DNA from: an uncultured Caldilineaceae bacterium
Lineage (GTDB): Bacteria; Chloroflexota; Anaerolineae; Caldilineales; Caldilineaceae
Reading direction: 5' to 3'
Assembly (NCBI GenBank): GCA_951812725.1
Contig: OX638330.1
Location: 4,257,405 to 4,321,404, forward strand
Length of the DNA: 64,000 bases
In this document: piece by piece, positions 41,642 through 50,869 of the stretch
How the letters are laid out: each line of letters opens with the position of its first letter
Position numbering within the stretch: the first letter of the stretch is position 1
Notes under the pieces: generated by a model
What the model was told of the DNA's origin: nothing
The model's database searches: none
Seen by the model: the letters and a program-made list of their open reading frames with translations, nothing else
Made by a program: the position numbers and the translations under genes

Positions 41642-44347
41642 CTAAGAGCCGGTGAGTTCGAAATGGTAGTTGCCGGAGCCGAGGTTGACGTCGATATAGC
41701 CGGCGCGGGGGCTGGCGGATGTGAGGCCGTCGCGGCCTTCGACATAGGCGTTGTCTTGCCAGACGATGTTGCCATTTTCGCTGACGGAAATGTTGTTCAG
41801 GCCCAGTGTGGGCACGCTGATGCGGGCGCGGCTGTTGACCGGGATGGTGACTTCGAGCGATATGGATTTGTCGGTGCGCCGCCAGCGGGAGGAGAGTTCG
41901 CCGTGTACTGTCCTCATTGTGGCGCGGGCGTGTTCGAGGTCGCCGAGGGGGTGCGGCTCGATGTGGATATCGCGGAAGCCGGGCGTCATGGTGGCGGGTC
42001 CGTGGTAGTCGGGGCCTTTGATGCCGGCGAGGTCGTTGTAGAAGAATTCGTCGATTGAGGCCCACATGATCATGCTTTCGGCGGCGCCGACGGTGCTCTG
42101 CAGGCTCCAGGATTCCCAGATAGTGGTGGCGCCCTGCTCGACCATGTAGCCCCAGCCGGGATAGGTGGGGGTGGCGACGAGGTCGTGGAGGATTTCTCCC
42201 TGCCCGTATTGTGTCAGGGCGTCGATGAGGCAGGTGACGCCGGTGTTGCCGGTGTGGTGGTGGCCGCCCCAGGTGTCGACGATGTTGTGGACGATGTCCT
42301 GGACGACGCCGGCTTCGCTGGTTGGGGGTACGATGCCGAGGGCGAGCGGGAAGAGGTTGGCAGTCTGGGAGCCGGTGGCGTAGCGGTGGGCAACGGGGTC
42401 GAGCCACTCGCTGTTGAGGGCGTCCTTGATCGCGTCTGCCAGCTGACTGTAGTGCGCGGCCTCGTCTTCCTTGCCGAGGCAGTCTGCGACCTTTGAGATG
42501 ATGGCAGCGTTAAGGTAGTAGTAGCCGGTCCAGAGCAGGGGCGGCGGTGTCTCGGAGGAGACGAACTCTTCCTCGCCGGGCGCGGCGCCGGGCAGCATGT
42601 GGTCGCCGTAGTGGCCTTCGTTGACGATGTGGTTTTCGGCGACGGAGGTGAGATAGTCGGTCCAGAGGCGGATGGCGTCGTAGTGTTCTTCGAGGATGCG
42701 GCTGTCGTCGAAGTACTGGTAGAGATACCAGACGAGGATGGGGTAGTTGCCGCCCCAGGCGGGGTCGGGATCGTCGCGCTGGACGTAGTTAGGGCAGATG
42801 TCGGGGACACTGCCGTTTTCGAGCTGGGCGTCCTTGATGTCGTCGAGCCATTTTGTCCAGAAGCGGGGCATGTGCTTGCGGGGGTAGAGGGATGAGGCGA
42901 TGGTGGCCGGGTCGGTCCAGGCCCAGTGCTCGCGGTGCAGGCAGTCGAGGGGGATGCCGAAGAGGCCGTTGGTGACTGTCCAGTGCACGAGTTCGTGGAT
43001 GCGGTTGAAGGTTGGATTGGAGCATTCGAAGCCGCCGGAGAGGTCGACGTCGGAAAAGACCACGCGGCCCTGGAGCTCTTCGACGGTGATGGGGCGGTCG
43101 CTCTCGACCTGGACGTAGCGCACGGGATGGTAGGTGAAGCGCGGTTCGTAGGTTTCGCCGTCCGGGTCGCCCTTGAGGATATAGACGTCGATCTCGTCGC
43201 CTTCTACGTGGGCGCTCGCGCGGGAGCGGTGGCGGTAGTAGAATTCGCCGGACTCCTGATCGACGAGGCCGCTCTCTTCGAGGACTTGGCAGGCATACTT
43301 GATGGTCACTTTGGCGCCGCGTTCGCCCTTTAGCCGCAGCCTGGCCCAGCCGCCGAATAGCTGGTTCAGTTCATAGACGTGGACGCCGTCCTGGGGCTGG
43401 CTGACTCTTACCGGCTGCAAGTCTTGCTGCACGCGGATGGGCGGCATCACCTGGGCAACCATTGTGCCGCCGGGGGCGTCCTTGTCGACGGCCGCGTCCC
43501 AGTTGGAATCGTCGAAGCCGGCGGAGGCCCAGCCGGGTTGCTCGCGGCGGGCGTCGTAGGTTTCGCCACCGTAGAGGTCGTTGCGGGTGATGGGTCCGGG
43601 GGCGGTTTTCCAGCCGGCGCCGGATGCGACGACGGTGGTGCTGCCGTCGGTGTGTTCGAGGTTCATCTGCATGCGCAGGCGCGGGGAGTCGCCGTAGCGG
43701 TGTTCCCAGCCGGGTTCGCTGTACCAGCCGTTGCCGAGCATAACGCCGACGGCATTGGCGCCGGATAGCAGCAGCTCGGTTACGTCGCAGGTTACGTAGA
43801 GGACGCGATAGGTGTAATCGCTGGTGGCGGGATCGAGTACGTGATCGCCGACGCGCTGGCCGTTGAGATAGAGCTCGTACCAGCCAAGGCCGGAGATATG
43901 GAGACGGGCGCGGGTGACGGGTTTGGTGAGGTCGAACGCAGTGCGCAGGAGGGGTGAGGCGACATCGGTGGACGCGCCGATCCAGTGGCCGGTCCAGTCG
44001 CTTTGGTTGAGCAGGCCCATGGTGAAAGAGGCCGGTTCGCTGTAGGCGCTGGCGTGGTCGTCCTGGTCCCACACGCGTATTTGCCAGTAGCAGGTCTCGT
44101 CGCTGGAGAGGCTGTCGCCGGTGTATGGCACATTGACGGAGCGGTCCGAGGTCACTTTGCCGCTGTCCCATTTGTCGGCGCGGCCGGCGCGGAGGTTTTG
44201 GGCGCTGCTGGCGACGAGGAGTTGATAGGCTGATTGGGACTGGTTGCGGCGGTTCGATTGGAGGAGCCAGCCGAAGCGGGGCTGGGGGGTGTCGATGGTG
44301 ATTGGGTTTGTGGCGTACTCGGTGGTGAGGTCGGTTGGTGTGATCAT
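41642..44347 (-). CDS. Alpha-L-rhamnosidase, GH78
   Basis: 901 residues. The N-terminus (ITIDTPQPRFGWLLQSNRRN, then AYQLLVASS) is the Bac_rhamnosid_N sandwich, followed by a carbohydrate-binding-like domain (WIGASTDVASPLLRTAFDLT). The alpha/alpha six-barrel contains LDCLHREHWAWTDPATIASS, where family members carry the general acid Glu/Asp, and GATTIWESWS, with the base Glu. A C-terminal beta domain starts VTIPVNSRARISVPTLG. GH78 removes terminal alpha-L-rhamnose from pectin fragments, flavonoid or bacterial glycans. No signal peptide, so it would act on imported oligosaccharides. It sits between URO-D-type and isomerase-like genes. Function is consistent with the GH105-type hydrolase upstream. 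Confidence 0.92.
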   Translation of the reverse strand: MITPTDLTTEYATNPITIDTPQPRFGWLLQSNRRNQSQSAYQLLVASSAQNLRAGRADKWDSGKVTSDRSVNVPYTGDSLSSDETCYWQIRVWDQDDHASAYSEPASFTMGLLNQSDWTGHWIGASTDVASPLLRTAFDLTKPVTRARLHISGLGWYELYLNGQRVGDHVLDPATSDYTYRVLYVTCDVTELLLSGANAVGVMLGNGWYSEPGWEHRYGDSPRLRMQMNLEHTDGSTTVVASGAGWKTAPGPITRNDLYGGETYDARREQPGWASAGFDDSNWDAAVDKDAPGGTMVAQVMPPIRVQQDLQPVRVSQPQDGVHVYELNQLFGGWARLRLKGERGAKVTIKYACQVLEESGLVDQESGEFYYRHRSRASAHVEGDEIDVYILKGDPDGETYEPRFTYHPVRYVQVESDRPITVEELQGRVVFSDVDLSGGFECSNPTFNRIHELVHWTVTNGLFGIPLDCLHREHWAWTDPATIASSLYPRKHMPRFWTKWLDDIKDAQLENGSVPDICPNYVQRDDPDPAWGGNYPILVWYLYQYFDDSRILEEHYDAIRLWTDYLTSVAENHIVNEGHYGDHMLPGAAPGEEEFVSSETPPPLLWTGYYYLNAAIISKVADCLGKEDEAAHYSQLADAIKDALNSEWLDPVAHRYATGSQTANLFPLALGIVPPTSEAGVVQDIVHNIVDTWGGHHHTGNTGVTCLIDALTQYGQGEILHDLVATPTYPGWGYMVEQGATTIWESWSLQSTVGAAESMIMWASIDEFFYNDLAGIKGPDYHGPATMTPGFRDIHIEPHPLGDLEHARATMRTVHGELSSRWRRTDKSISLEVTIPVNSRARISVPTLGLNNISVSENGNIVWQDNAYVEGRDGLTSASPRAGYIDVNLGSGNYHFELTGS

Positions 44348-44401
44348 GGCGTCTTTTTCAAGGACTTCTTAGGTTATGGTTCTTGATTTTCAGAAAAATA
44401 C

Positions 44402-44662
44402 TAAGCTGAATACTGTGCCCGTCTTGACCAGCCCTTTATCTCCGCCGCCATCCAGGCTGTCTCATCGTGTATTCGCTGGCAGCCGCCACCCTGGACGGGC
44501 CACAGCTGAAAATATGACGAACGGTCGAGGAGGCATGTTTTTGGAGGGGGGCGTTGCGGGGGCGCAGCCCCTGCACAAGGGAGGGCCGAAGGCCCGACCG
44601 CCCATATAAGCACTCGCAAGCAGGCGTTGGTCAAAGGTGAGAGCAGATTTTGAACTACTTAT
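44402..44662 (+). repeat. MITE-like element, copy 4 (diverged, ends decayed)
   Basis: The core at about 44,545-44,603 is nearly identical to copies 2 and 3. The left arm (TCTTGACCAGCC, TCCAGGCTGT, GCAGCCGCCA) aligns with copies 1 and 2 at the same distances, putting the left end near 44,402. The terminal repeats have lost GTAACTAC. The right end near 44,662 is approximate and lies beside the stop of the isomerase-like gene. Confidence 0.6.
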
Positions 44663-44664
44663 CA

Positions 44665-46128
44665 TTAACAGATTACCTTGAGTTCGAGGTTGGCGATGCT
44701 GGCGAATTTTTCTATTTTGGGCAGGATTTGGCCGACGCCGAGGGCGAAATGGTGGGTCGGGCCCTCTTTGCACCAGGCGTTGATGAAGTCGGCGGGGCCT
44801 AGGGAGAATTTGAGGCGGCTGTCGGTGTTGCCGATCTGGAGGACGGGGCCGGGTATGCTTTCGGCCTGGGCGGCGAGCAGCTTGAGATTGCCCTGGCGGG
44901 TCTGGGTCATGGACAGGACGGTGACCGGGCCGTGTTTGACCTGGGTCTCGACGCCGACCCCTTCGCCGTGCTTGCCGTGGTAGAGGGCGAGGCCGCGTAG
45001 CAGGGGCCGTCCTTCGGCGATGTCGATGTGGAAGGGGCCGTCGTGGCCGGCGAGGATGAACTCTTCGCGGAAGTCCATGGCGGTGACCTCGGAGTAGCTG
45101 CCGCCGGCGCCGAAGGTGTCGACGATTTTCATCACCTGGCAGTTCTTGAGGTCGCCCTCGCCGCTGCAGGGCACGCCGCTTGAGGTGAGCAGCGAGCAGC
45201 CCAACGCAAATCCGGCCGCGATCCTTTCGTATTCGTTGCTGTCGAGACCGCGATAGTAGTAGGTGAGGCCGTCGAGGTCGAAGTCGGCGACGAGGCGATC
45301 GAGGCCGACGGCGACGCGGTAGGCCCAGTCGAGGGCCTCGGGGGAGGGACGGGTTGCGAGCGGATCTGAGGGCGAGTCTTCAGCCAGGTCGAAGATGGCT
45401 AGGGCCTCTTCTTCTTTGGCTTTGATGGCGGCCGGGGTTACGCCATTTACCATCTGCGCCAGGTCGCACATTTCCAGAATCTCGATGTGGGTGCCGAGTT
45501 GACCGTGGTGCTGGGTGAAGTCGCTGTACATGTCGAGCATGCCGGGGTAGGTGTGGCCGAGGAAGCCCATGCGGCTGCGGCGCAGCGTGCGCAGGGCGCC
45601 GGCGGCCTGGGTCCAGTCCTGGATCTCGGCCCAGGCGCGGCGGGCGGGCTCTTCGCAGCCTTCTTCCTCTGCCAACATGCCGGAGACGACGTGAAAATCG
45701 ATATCGCAGCGGTGGAAAACGGCGCTGAGCTCCGGTACGCAGCAGGCGCAGCAGTTGGCCAGCCACTCTTTGGTGTCGGTGTTGGCGTAATCGAGCGCGG
45801 CAGAAGGTTGGAGATTGAGGACGAGGACGGGGACTTTGGGGATCTGGACGGCGGGCAGGACGGTGGAACTGGTGGCGTAGGTGCCGACGTAGCAGTAGAC
45901 CATGTCGACCTGCTCGCGCTGGAAGAGGTCTCCGGCTGTCCGCCCGGCGGGGGCATTATCGACCAGACCGGCGCTGACGACATCGGCCCACTGGCCGACA
46001 CGGTTCTCAACCTGCGCCTGATAGCCTTCGAGTTGCTCTTTCAGACCCGGAAACTGCGGCCAATACTCGCCGAGGCCGATACCAAAGATCCCGATTCGGG
46101 GACGAACTGTTTTACGTTGGCTGCTCAT
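44665..46128 (-). CDS. L-fucose/L-arabinose isomerase-like protein
   Basis: 487 residues with a GGGAAAGAG tract. It has the three-domain FucI/AraA form: an N-terminal Rossmann-like domain (RPRIGIFGIGLGEYWPQFPG), a second domain near VDMVYCYVGTYATSSTVLPA, and the C-terminal region with metal-site-like residues in SYSEVTAMDFREEFILAGHD and HHFALGVGQI. These enzymes interconvert aldoses and ketoses with Mn2+. Several branches of the superfamily have unknown substrates, so the exact sugar is open. It follows the corrinoid gene by 27 bases and precedes GH78, which suits metabolism of a deoxy sugar such as rhamnose or fucose (inference). Confidence 0.82.
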   Translation of the reverse strand: MSSQRKTVRPRIGIFGIGLGEYWPQFPGLKEQLEGYQAQVENRVGQWADVVSAGLVDNAPAGRTAGDLFQREQVDMVYCYVGTYATSSTVLPAVQIPKVPVLVLNLQPSAALDYANTDTKEWLANCCACCVPELSAVFHRCDIDFHVVSGMLAEEEGCEEPARRAWAEIQDWTQAAGALRTLRRSRMGFLGHTYPGMLDMYSDFTQHHGQLGTHIEILEMCDLAQMVNGVTPAAIKAKEEEALAIFDLAEDSPSDPLATRPSPEALDWAYRVAVGLDRLVADFDLDGLTYYYRGLDSNEYERIAAGFALGCSLLTSSGVPCSGEGDLKNCQVMKIVDTFGAGGSYSEVTAMDFREEFILAGHDGPFHIDIAEGRPLLRGLALYHGKHGEGVGVETQVKHGPVTVLSMTQTRQGNLKLLAAQAESIPGPVLQIGNTDSRLKFSLGPADFINAWCKEGPTHHFALGVGQILPKIEKFASIANLELKVIC

Positions 46129-46155
46129 TCTCTTTCCCTTTGTTGACTGCGGTAA

Positions 46156-46926
46156 TTAGCCACTGACATGCTCTTCCTCGGCCTTTCGCATCAGGCCTTC
46201 CACGGCGTCAACGGCGGCTCGCATGGCCGATTCGCCGTCGGAGGATGCGCCGTTCCCGTCCTGGTCGACTTCATAGCCCATGTCGACCATGAGGCGCTTG
46301 GCCAGTTTTACGGACTGGCTGGCGTCGGGCCCAAAGCCGTCGGCGCCGACGCTCATTGCGTACTCCAGGGTGATGGGCGCGCCGCCCACCATGACCCTGA
46401 CCTTGTCGCGCAGGCCGGCCGCTTCAAGCGCCTCGATGTTGGTCTTGAAGAAGGGCATGGTGGTGGTGAGGAAGGCGGAGAAGCCGACCAGTTGCGGCTG
46501 ATGCTCGTTGACGGCGTCGATCAACCTTTCGGGGCTGACATTGACGCCCATATCGATCACTTCAAAGCCGGCGCCTTCGAGCATGATGATGCACAGGTTT
46601 TTGCCGATGTCGTGGACATCGCCCTTGACGGTCAGCATCAGGACCTTGCCGACGGGTTCGACACCGGTGTCGCCGAGGATGGGCTGCAGGATCGCCATGG
46701 CGCGTTGCATTGCTTTGGCGGAGATCATCATTTCGGGCACAAAGTATTCGCCGATCTCGAAGAGACGACCCACTTCCTGGAGCGCGGGAATCAGTGCCTG
46801 GAAGAGGATGTCGAGCGGGTCCATGCCCAGGTCGATACCTTCCTGCGTGAGTTTTTCGGTGATGGGCGCGCGTCCTGAAAGCGTGTTTTCGTACAACTCT
46901 CTTTTGATCTCTTCTTGACGGCTCAT
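46156..46926 (-). CDS. Corrinoid (cobalamin)-binding methyltransferase-associated protein
   Basis: 256 residues with GGAGG before the ATG. The N-terminal helical cap (LDILFQALIPALQEVGRLFE and GEYFVPEMMISAKAM) is followed by the cobalamin signature GDVHDIGKNL, whose histidine is the lower axial ligand (Asp-x-His-x-x-Gly, about residues 100-109), and the later GGAPI loop. It matches MtbC/MtmC/MtaC-type and DMSP/glycine-betaine corrinoid proteins, which carry a methyl group on cobalt between a substrate-specific methyltransferase and a URO-D-type one. Here the isomerase-like gene follows 27 bases downstream. The dedicated substrate methyltransferase was not recognised in the window. Confidence 0.9.
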   Translation of the reverse strand: MSRQEEIKRELYENTLSGRAPITEKLTQEGIDLGMDPLDILFQALIPALQEVGRLFEIGEYFVPEMMISAKAMQRAMAILQPILGDTGVEPVGKVLMLTVKGDVHDIGKNLCIIMLEGAGFEVIDMGVNVSPERLIDAVNEHQPQLVGFSAFLTTTMPFFKTNIEALEAAGLRDKVRVMVGGAPITLEYAMSVGADGFGPDASQSVKLAKRLMVDMGYEVDQDGNGASSDGESAMRAAVDAVEGLMRKAEEEHVSG

Positions 46927-47019
46927 GTGATGTGCCTCCAGTTCGGGCAGCGATTCTTCTTTTTCGTATCAACGATGCGTATTGCGTTCACATTGCGAAA
47001 CGACAGCGCATTCAGCTTT

Positions 47020-47832
47020 TCAAGCAGTGAAACATGCCGCCATATCCTCGAGGAATTCGTCTACGCCCACCTGCCGGTATGATTCCTGGCCCGGGGGCCG
47101 CGCCGAATGGGCGTCTTGCGGCAACGTTTTCTGCACCGCTTCCGGCAGGCGCTCCATGCTAAACTGAACGATATCCACGGCCGGCTGAGCCGCGCAGATC
47201 TCGACAGTTGGCGTAGATGTGTTGTAGTAGTAGATGGATTTGAGGCGCGTCTTCAGCATTCTGCGGGCGTAGTCGGGCAATGGAGGGTCTGTTGTGTCCC
47301 CGTTCTCCGTATCCTGCTCTTGCCGGCTTTTGGGCGTGAAGTCCTGCGGCCAGAACAGGCGGTTGATGTGGAGGTCGAAGACCTTCTGGAGCATGGCGGC
47401 AGGTGTAAGGGGGGCCGTGAACCAGTTCGACTTTGGCCAGACATCGAGCCAGGCCCATGCGCCGCCGATGCCGGCTTCGTCAAGGGTCAGATCGAGGCGG
47501 CCGGCGCGGGTAGCGATGCCAACTCCGTCTGCGCGACCGTTTTCGGCGCGCGCAGCAGAGATTGTTGATGCGTCCTCGCCGATGAAGGCGAAGTGTTGCG
47601 GGTAGATGAAAAAGTCGCTGCCGCCTGCCCGCTGCACATCATAGAAGGCGGTGGTCAAGGCCAACAGGGCGTAGGCGGTGTGGAGGACGCCATCTTCCAG
47701 GTGGGGCGAGACGACGCCGACGCGGTCCTGATCGTGGTAACCAGCGCAAAAGGCGCTGAAGGCGACGCGCCCGCCGGCGTCTGGGCGGCGGTATTCGAAA
47801 TGTGATGAGCGGAGTGCCTGGCTTGTGTGCAT
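47020..47832 (-). CDS. Hypothetical protein, 270 residues
   Basis: No family recognised. The N-terminus includes FEYRRPDAGGRVAFSAFCAG and a HLEDGVLHTAYALLALTTAF helix; a Trp-rich part, GAWAWLDVWPKSNWF, and HINRLFWPQDF follow in the middle. The composition is that of a soluble alpha/beta protein without signal peptide. It lies 21 bases after the FAD-dependent protein gene, with a short repeat array in between, and may be its partner. It is not an obvious shadow of another frame: the minus frame keeps natural composition throughout. Confidence 0.5.
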   Translation of the reverse strand: MHTSQALRSSHFEYRRPDAGGRVAFSAFCAGYHDQDRVGVVSPHLEDGVLHTAYALLALTTAFYDVQRAGGSDFFIYPQHFAFIGEDASTISAARAENGRADGVGIATRAGRLDLTLDEAGIGGAWAWLDVWPKSNWFTAPLTPAAMLQKVFDLHINRLFWPQDFTPKSRQEQDTENGDTTDPPLPDYARRMLKTRLKSIYYYNTSTPTVEICAAQPAVDIVQFSMERLPEAVQKTLPQDAHSARPPGQESYRQVGVDEFLEDMAACFTA

Positions 47833-47837
47833 GGGAA

Positions 47838-47879
47838 CACCAGTGGTCGGTGGCTAGTGGTCAGTGGTAAGTGGTAAGT
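47838..47879 (-). repeat. AGTGGTC/AGTGGTA short tandem repeat overlapping a CDS end
   Basis: Units CAGTGGTC, GGTGGCT, AGTGGTC, AGTGGTA, AGTGGTA in tandem. On the minus strand they encode the last residues Leu-Pro-Leu-Thr-Thr-Asp-His of the FAD protein and the space up to the following gene. Confidence 0.75.
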
Positions 47880-48933
47880 TGATTTGCTGACAGTTGCGGC
47901 CGAACTCTTTCTGCATGGCGGTCTGGATACGCTCGATGTAACGCTCTCCCTCATTGTCGGGGCAGAGATTGTGGGTCAGGCCGATATGTTCCAGGTGTTT
48001 CTTGGCGAGCGCGCCAACGAGATAGAGGCCGGGGCGCTGGCAGGATTCGAATGTTTCTTCGACGAAATCGAGATTCCCGTTCAGGAGACGTGTGTAAATG
48101 TCCTGGTCAGGTCTATGGCCGAAGAGCATGTAGCAGAGATCAAAGTCCCACGTTTTCTGGCCGTCGGGGGTCTGCACAACCGCGGTGTTGTTTTCCAGCG
48201 AGATGACCTGGCTTTCGGTCAGGATTTCGGTGTTGACGAGGCGGGCGTCGTGTTGACCCCATTTCGTCTTCTGGAGGTGGAGCATATCTTCGACCGCGTC
48301 GCTTGATTTGCGTACGACCCAGAGGATGGTGTTGCGGGGGCAGAGTGCGACGATGCCATCGGCGGAAGAGAAGCCGCCGCCCATAAAGAGGATTCTTTGA
48401 TCGCTTATGTGTTCCCATTCTTGGAAATAGTGTTGAACCGACCCGTTCAACTCGCCGGGAATGCCGGCCAGATTGGGTTGGTCGTAGGAGCCGGTCGCCA
48501 GCACGACCCGCTTCGCCATCAGCCGGGAAGTACGCCCCTCGCCGTCGCGCACGGCCAGCACAAAATCACCCTTAGCGCCTTCGATATCGACAAGCTCGTG
48601 GTGGGTCTTGATGGGGAGATCGAATTTGACGGCAAAATCGCTGTAGCTCTGAATCAGCTCATCGATCTGCGGGTGGTACTCGTTCCCTTCCCGGGCCAGG
48701 ATGGCGTCCTCCGGATCCAGTACCATATAGGAGAGATACGAGTGCATCATCATGTGCTTCATATAGTGCCGGAGGTTGTTACAGATCTCCTTGCGCTCGA
48801 TGCCGAGAACGCGGAGGCCCATATCGGTGAGCACTTTGAGCACGGCGAGCCCCCATCCTCCGCATCCGACCACGATCACATCATATTGGGTCTTGTTATC
48901 TACTGTAGTTTGATTTGCGGACTTGCGTTTCAT
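47854..48933 (-). CDS. FAD/NAD(P)-binding oxidoreductase, flavin-monooxygenase-like
   Basis: About 359 residues from ATG 48933; a GTG at 48951 is an alternative and neither has a clear ribosome-binding site. The N-terminal Rossmann fold reads DVIVVGCGGWGLAVLKVLTD with the GxGxxG motif, then ERKEI, and a second dinucleotide loop ILFMGGGFSSADGIVAL near residue 190. ATGSYDQPNLAG is the family's conserved ATG stretch. The layout is that of FMO/lysine-N-hydroxylase-like or thioredoxin-reductase-like flavoproteins. The active-site Cys pair of thioredoxin reductase is absent. The last residues (LPLTTDH) come from a repeat array, so the C-terminus may be acquired. Reaction unknown. Confidence 0.78.
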   Translation of the reverse strand: MKRKSANQTTVDNKTQYDVIVVGCGGWGLAVLKVLTDMGLRVLGIERKEICNNLRHYMKHMMMHSYLSYMVLDPEDAILAREGNEYHPQIDELIQSYSDFAVKFDLPIKTHHELVDIEGAKGDFVLAVRDGEGRTSRLMAKRVVLATGSYDQPNLAGIPGELNGSVQHYFQEWEHISDQRILFMGGGFSSADGIVALCPRNTILWVVRKSSDAVEDMLHLQKTKWGQHDARLVNTEILTESQVISLENNTAVVQTPDGQKTWDFDLCYMLFGHRPDQDIYTRLLNGNLDFVEETFESCQRPGLYLVGALAKKHLEHIGLTHNLCPDNEGERYIERIQTAMQKEFGRNCQQINLPLTTDH

Positions 48934-48981
48934 TGGCGCTGCGACGGTCACTTATGGCTGCGGTCAGATGGGAGAGTCGGG

Positions 48982-49860
48982 TCAGGTCTTGATTGCGCCG
49001 GAGGTCAGGCCTTCGACGAAGAGGCGGCTGGTGAAGACGAAGAGTATCACCAGGGGAATTGAGCCGAGAAGCAGCCCGGCCATGACGCGGCCGTAGCTGG
49101 TGTAGTACTGCTCCATGTAGGAGTAGAGCCCGGGCGTGAGCGGCCACATTTTGCGTTCCGGGAGGGTCAGGGTGGGCCAGATCAGGTTGTTCCAGGTGCC
49201 GAGGATGTTGAGCACGGCGACGACGCCCAGCATTGACCTTGTCAACGGCAAGGCGACGTGCCAGTAGATCTGCCAGTCGGTGGCGCCGTCGATGCGGCAG
49301 GCGTCGAACATTTCACCGGGCAGACTCTCGAAGAAGGCGCGCAGGATGAGGATGCCGATGATCTGTCCGCCTGCGATCCATGGCAGGATCAAAGACCAGT
49401 GCGTGTTGATCAGGCGCAGATCCCGGATCAGCACGAAGGAGGGCACCAGGGTCAGCGACGCCGGCACCATCATCAGGGCCAGGACGGCGTAAAAGACGAT
49501 GGTGCGGCCGGGAAAAGGGATCTGGGCGAAGGAGTAGGCTGCGAGCGAACTGAGCAGGAGCACGCCGATAACGGTTGCGCCGCTGGTGATGACGCTGTTG
49601 AGAAGGAACTGGCTGATGATCTGGACGGCGAACTCGTAGTTCTCCCAGCGCATCGGCCAGGTGGGCAGGAAGGGAACGCGTGTGAACTGGGAGGGGCTCT
49701 TGAAGGAGATGATGATGGCCATGATCAGCGGGGCGATCATCAGCACGCAGAGTATTGCCAGAGCGGGAATGCGCCAACTGTCGCCGCGGTGGAGACCGCG
49801 TCTTTGACTGTGGGCGGAACCGCCTGCTATGGCTGCTATTGATTCGCCGCGCCTCTCCAT
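48982..49860 (-). CDS. Sugar ABC transporter permease, MalG/UgpE type
   Basis: 292 residues with six predicted membrane helices (ILCVLMIAPLIMAIIISFKS near residue 35; RTIVFYAVLALMMVPASLTL). The coupling loop is GEMFDACRIDGATDWQIYWH, the EAA motif of CUT1 sugar permeases. The first 30 residues are hydrophilic and cytoplasmic. An AAGG tract precedes the ATG. It is the third gene of the binding-protein/MalF-type/MalG-type operon; no ATPase gene is next to it, so a shared MsmK/MalK-type ATPase elsewhere is likely. Imports a mono- or oligosaccharide. Confidence 0.92.
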   Translation of the reverse strand: MERRGESIAAIAGGSAHSQRRGLHRGDSWRIPALAILCVLMIAPLIMAIIISFKSPSQFTRVPFLPTWPMRWENYEFAVQIISQFLLNSVITSGATVIGVLLLSSLAAYSFAQIPFPGRTIVFYAVLALMMVPASLTLVPSFVLIRDLRLINTHWSLILPWIAGGQIIGILILRAFFESLPGEMFDACRIDGATDWQIYWHVALPLTRSMLGVVAVLNILGTWNNLIWPTLTLPERKMWPLTPGLYSYMEQYYTSYGRVMAGLLLGSIPLVILFVFTSRLFVEGLTSGAIKT

Positions 49861-49918
49861 GCTGAAATCCTTACTGCAATGCGAATTGTGTACTGCAAAA
49901 TACGCAGTACGCTGGCTG

Positions 49919-50815
49919 CTAATACTCCTGTGATCTTATGTAACGCATATTGAGAATCGTCGCCACCAGTGTGATCAGGAACATGACGACGCCAATGGCG
50001 GAGGCGTAGCCCATGCGGCTGATGCGGAAGGCGTTGAAATACATCCACATTCCCGGCACTTGGGTTGAGTCAATCGGCCCGCCTTGGGTCATGGCCCAGA
50101 CGGCGGTGTACTCCTGTACGCCCCACATGATGGTCAGTACGAGCAGCAGTTTTATCTGACCGGTGATGAGGGGCAGTTCGATGTAGCGCAGCCGCCGCCA
50201 GCCGCTGGCGCCGTCGAGAAGGCCGCTTTCGATGATTTCGACCGGGATGGCCTGCAAACCGGCCAGCAGAATCAGGACGGAGATGCCGTCGATCCAGGGG
50301 AAGTTGCGAAACATCACGGCGTATATGGCGATTCTTGGTTCTGCCAGCCAGGCATGGGTCCAGTCCTGCAGGCCGACGCCGATAAGGATGGTATTGAGGG
50401 GGCCGATGGTGGAGTCGTAGATGAATTTCCAGAGCAGGATCAGGACGACCGCAGGGATGATTACGGGCAGAATCATAAACAGGCGGAAGAGATATTTTGA
50501 GCGCTCATTGCGGATGCGGTGGATCAGGACTGCCACACCGGTAGAAAGCCCCACGAAGGCGAACAGGTACCAGATCGTCAACAGGGCCATATTTTTGAGG
50601 GAACGGATGAAGACATCGTCGTCGGTGAAGAGTTCAACGAAGTTGGAGAAACCGATGAAGTTCCCCACCAGCCCGGCGTTCCAATCAAACAGCGAGCGAT
50701 AAAGACCGGAGACGGCGGGATAGTATTGGAAGATCAGGAGAAAGGCCAGGGTAGGCACAACCATCAGATACCCTGTCCTTGTCTCCCATATCCGTTCCCA
50801 GAGAGTTTTGTTCAT
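49919..50815 (-). CDS. Sugar ABC transporter permease, MalF/UgpA type
   Basis: 298 residues from ATG 50815; the longer frame to 50863 would start in an inverted repeat. It opens NKTLWERIWETRTGYLMVVP, then helices with FIGFSNFVELF, the periplasmic stretch typical of CUT1 partners. The coupling loop is VEIIESGLLDGASGWRRLRY. An inverted repeat separates it from the binding-protein gene upstream. Together with the next permease it forms the channel of a carbohydrate importer near the glycosidase cluster. Confidence 0.9.
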   Translation of the reverse strand: MNKTLWERIWETRTGYLMVVPTLAFLLIFQYYPAVSGLYRSLFDWNAGLVGNFIGFSNFVELFTDDDVFIRSLKNMALLTIWYLFAFVGLSTGVAVLIHRIRNERSKYLFRLFMILPVIIPAVVLILLWKFIYDSTIGPLNTILIGVGLQDWTHAWLAEPRIAIYAVMFRNFPWIDGISVLILLAGLQAIPVEIIESGLLDGASGWRRLRYIELPLITGQIKLLLVLTIMWGVQEYTAVWAMTQGGPIDSTQVPGMWMYFNAFRISRMGYASAIGVVMFLITLVATILNMRYIRSQEY

Positions 50816-50827
50816 CGTGGTTGGAGG

Positions 50828-50859
50828 CCGGCGGCTGACGGGAAGTTGCCAGCCACCGG
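50828..50859 (-). other. Inverted repeat between sugar-binding-protein and permease genes
   Basis: CCGGCGGCTG (50828-50837) and CAGCCACCGG (50850-50859) pair over 10 bp with one G-U wobble in the RNA and a 12-base loop. It lies between the binding-protein stop and the permease start. There is no T-tract. Third case in this window of an inverted repeat at that position in an ABC operon. Confidence 0.5.
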
Positions 50860-50869
50860 TCATCTGACG

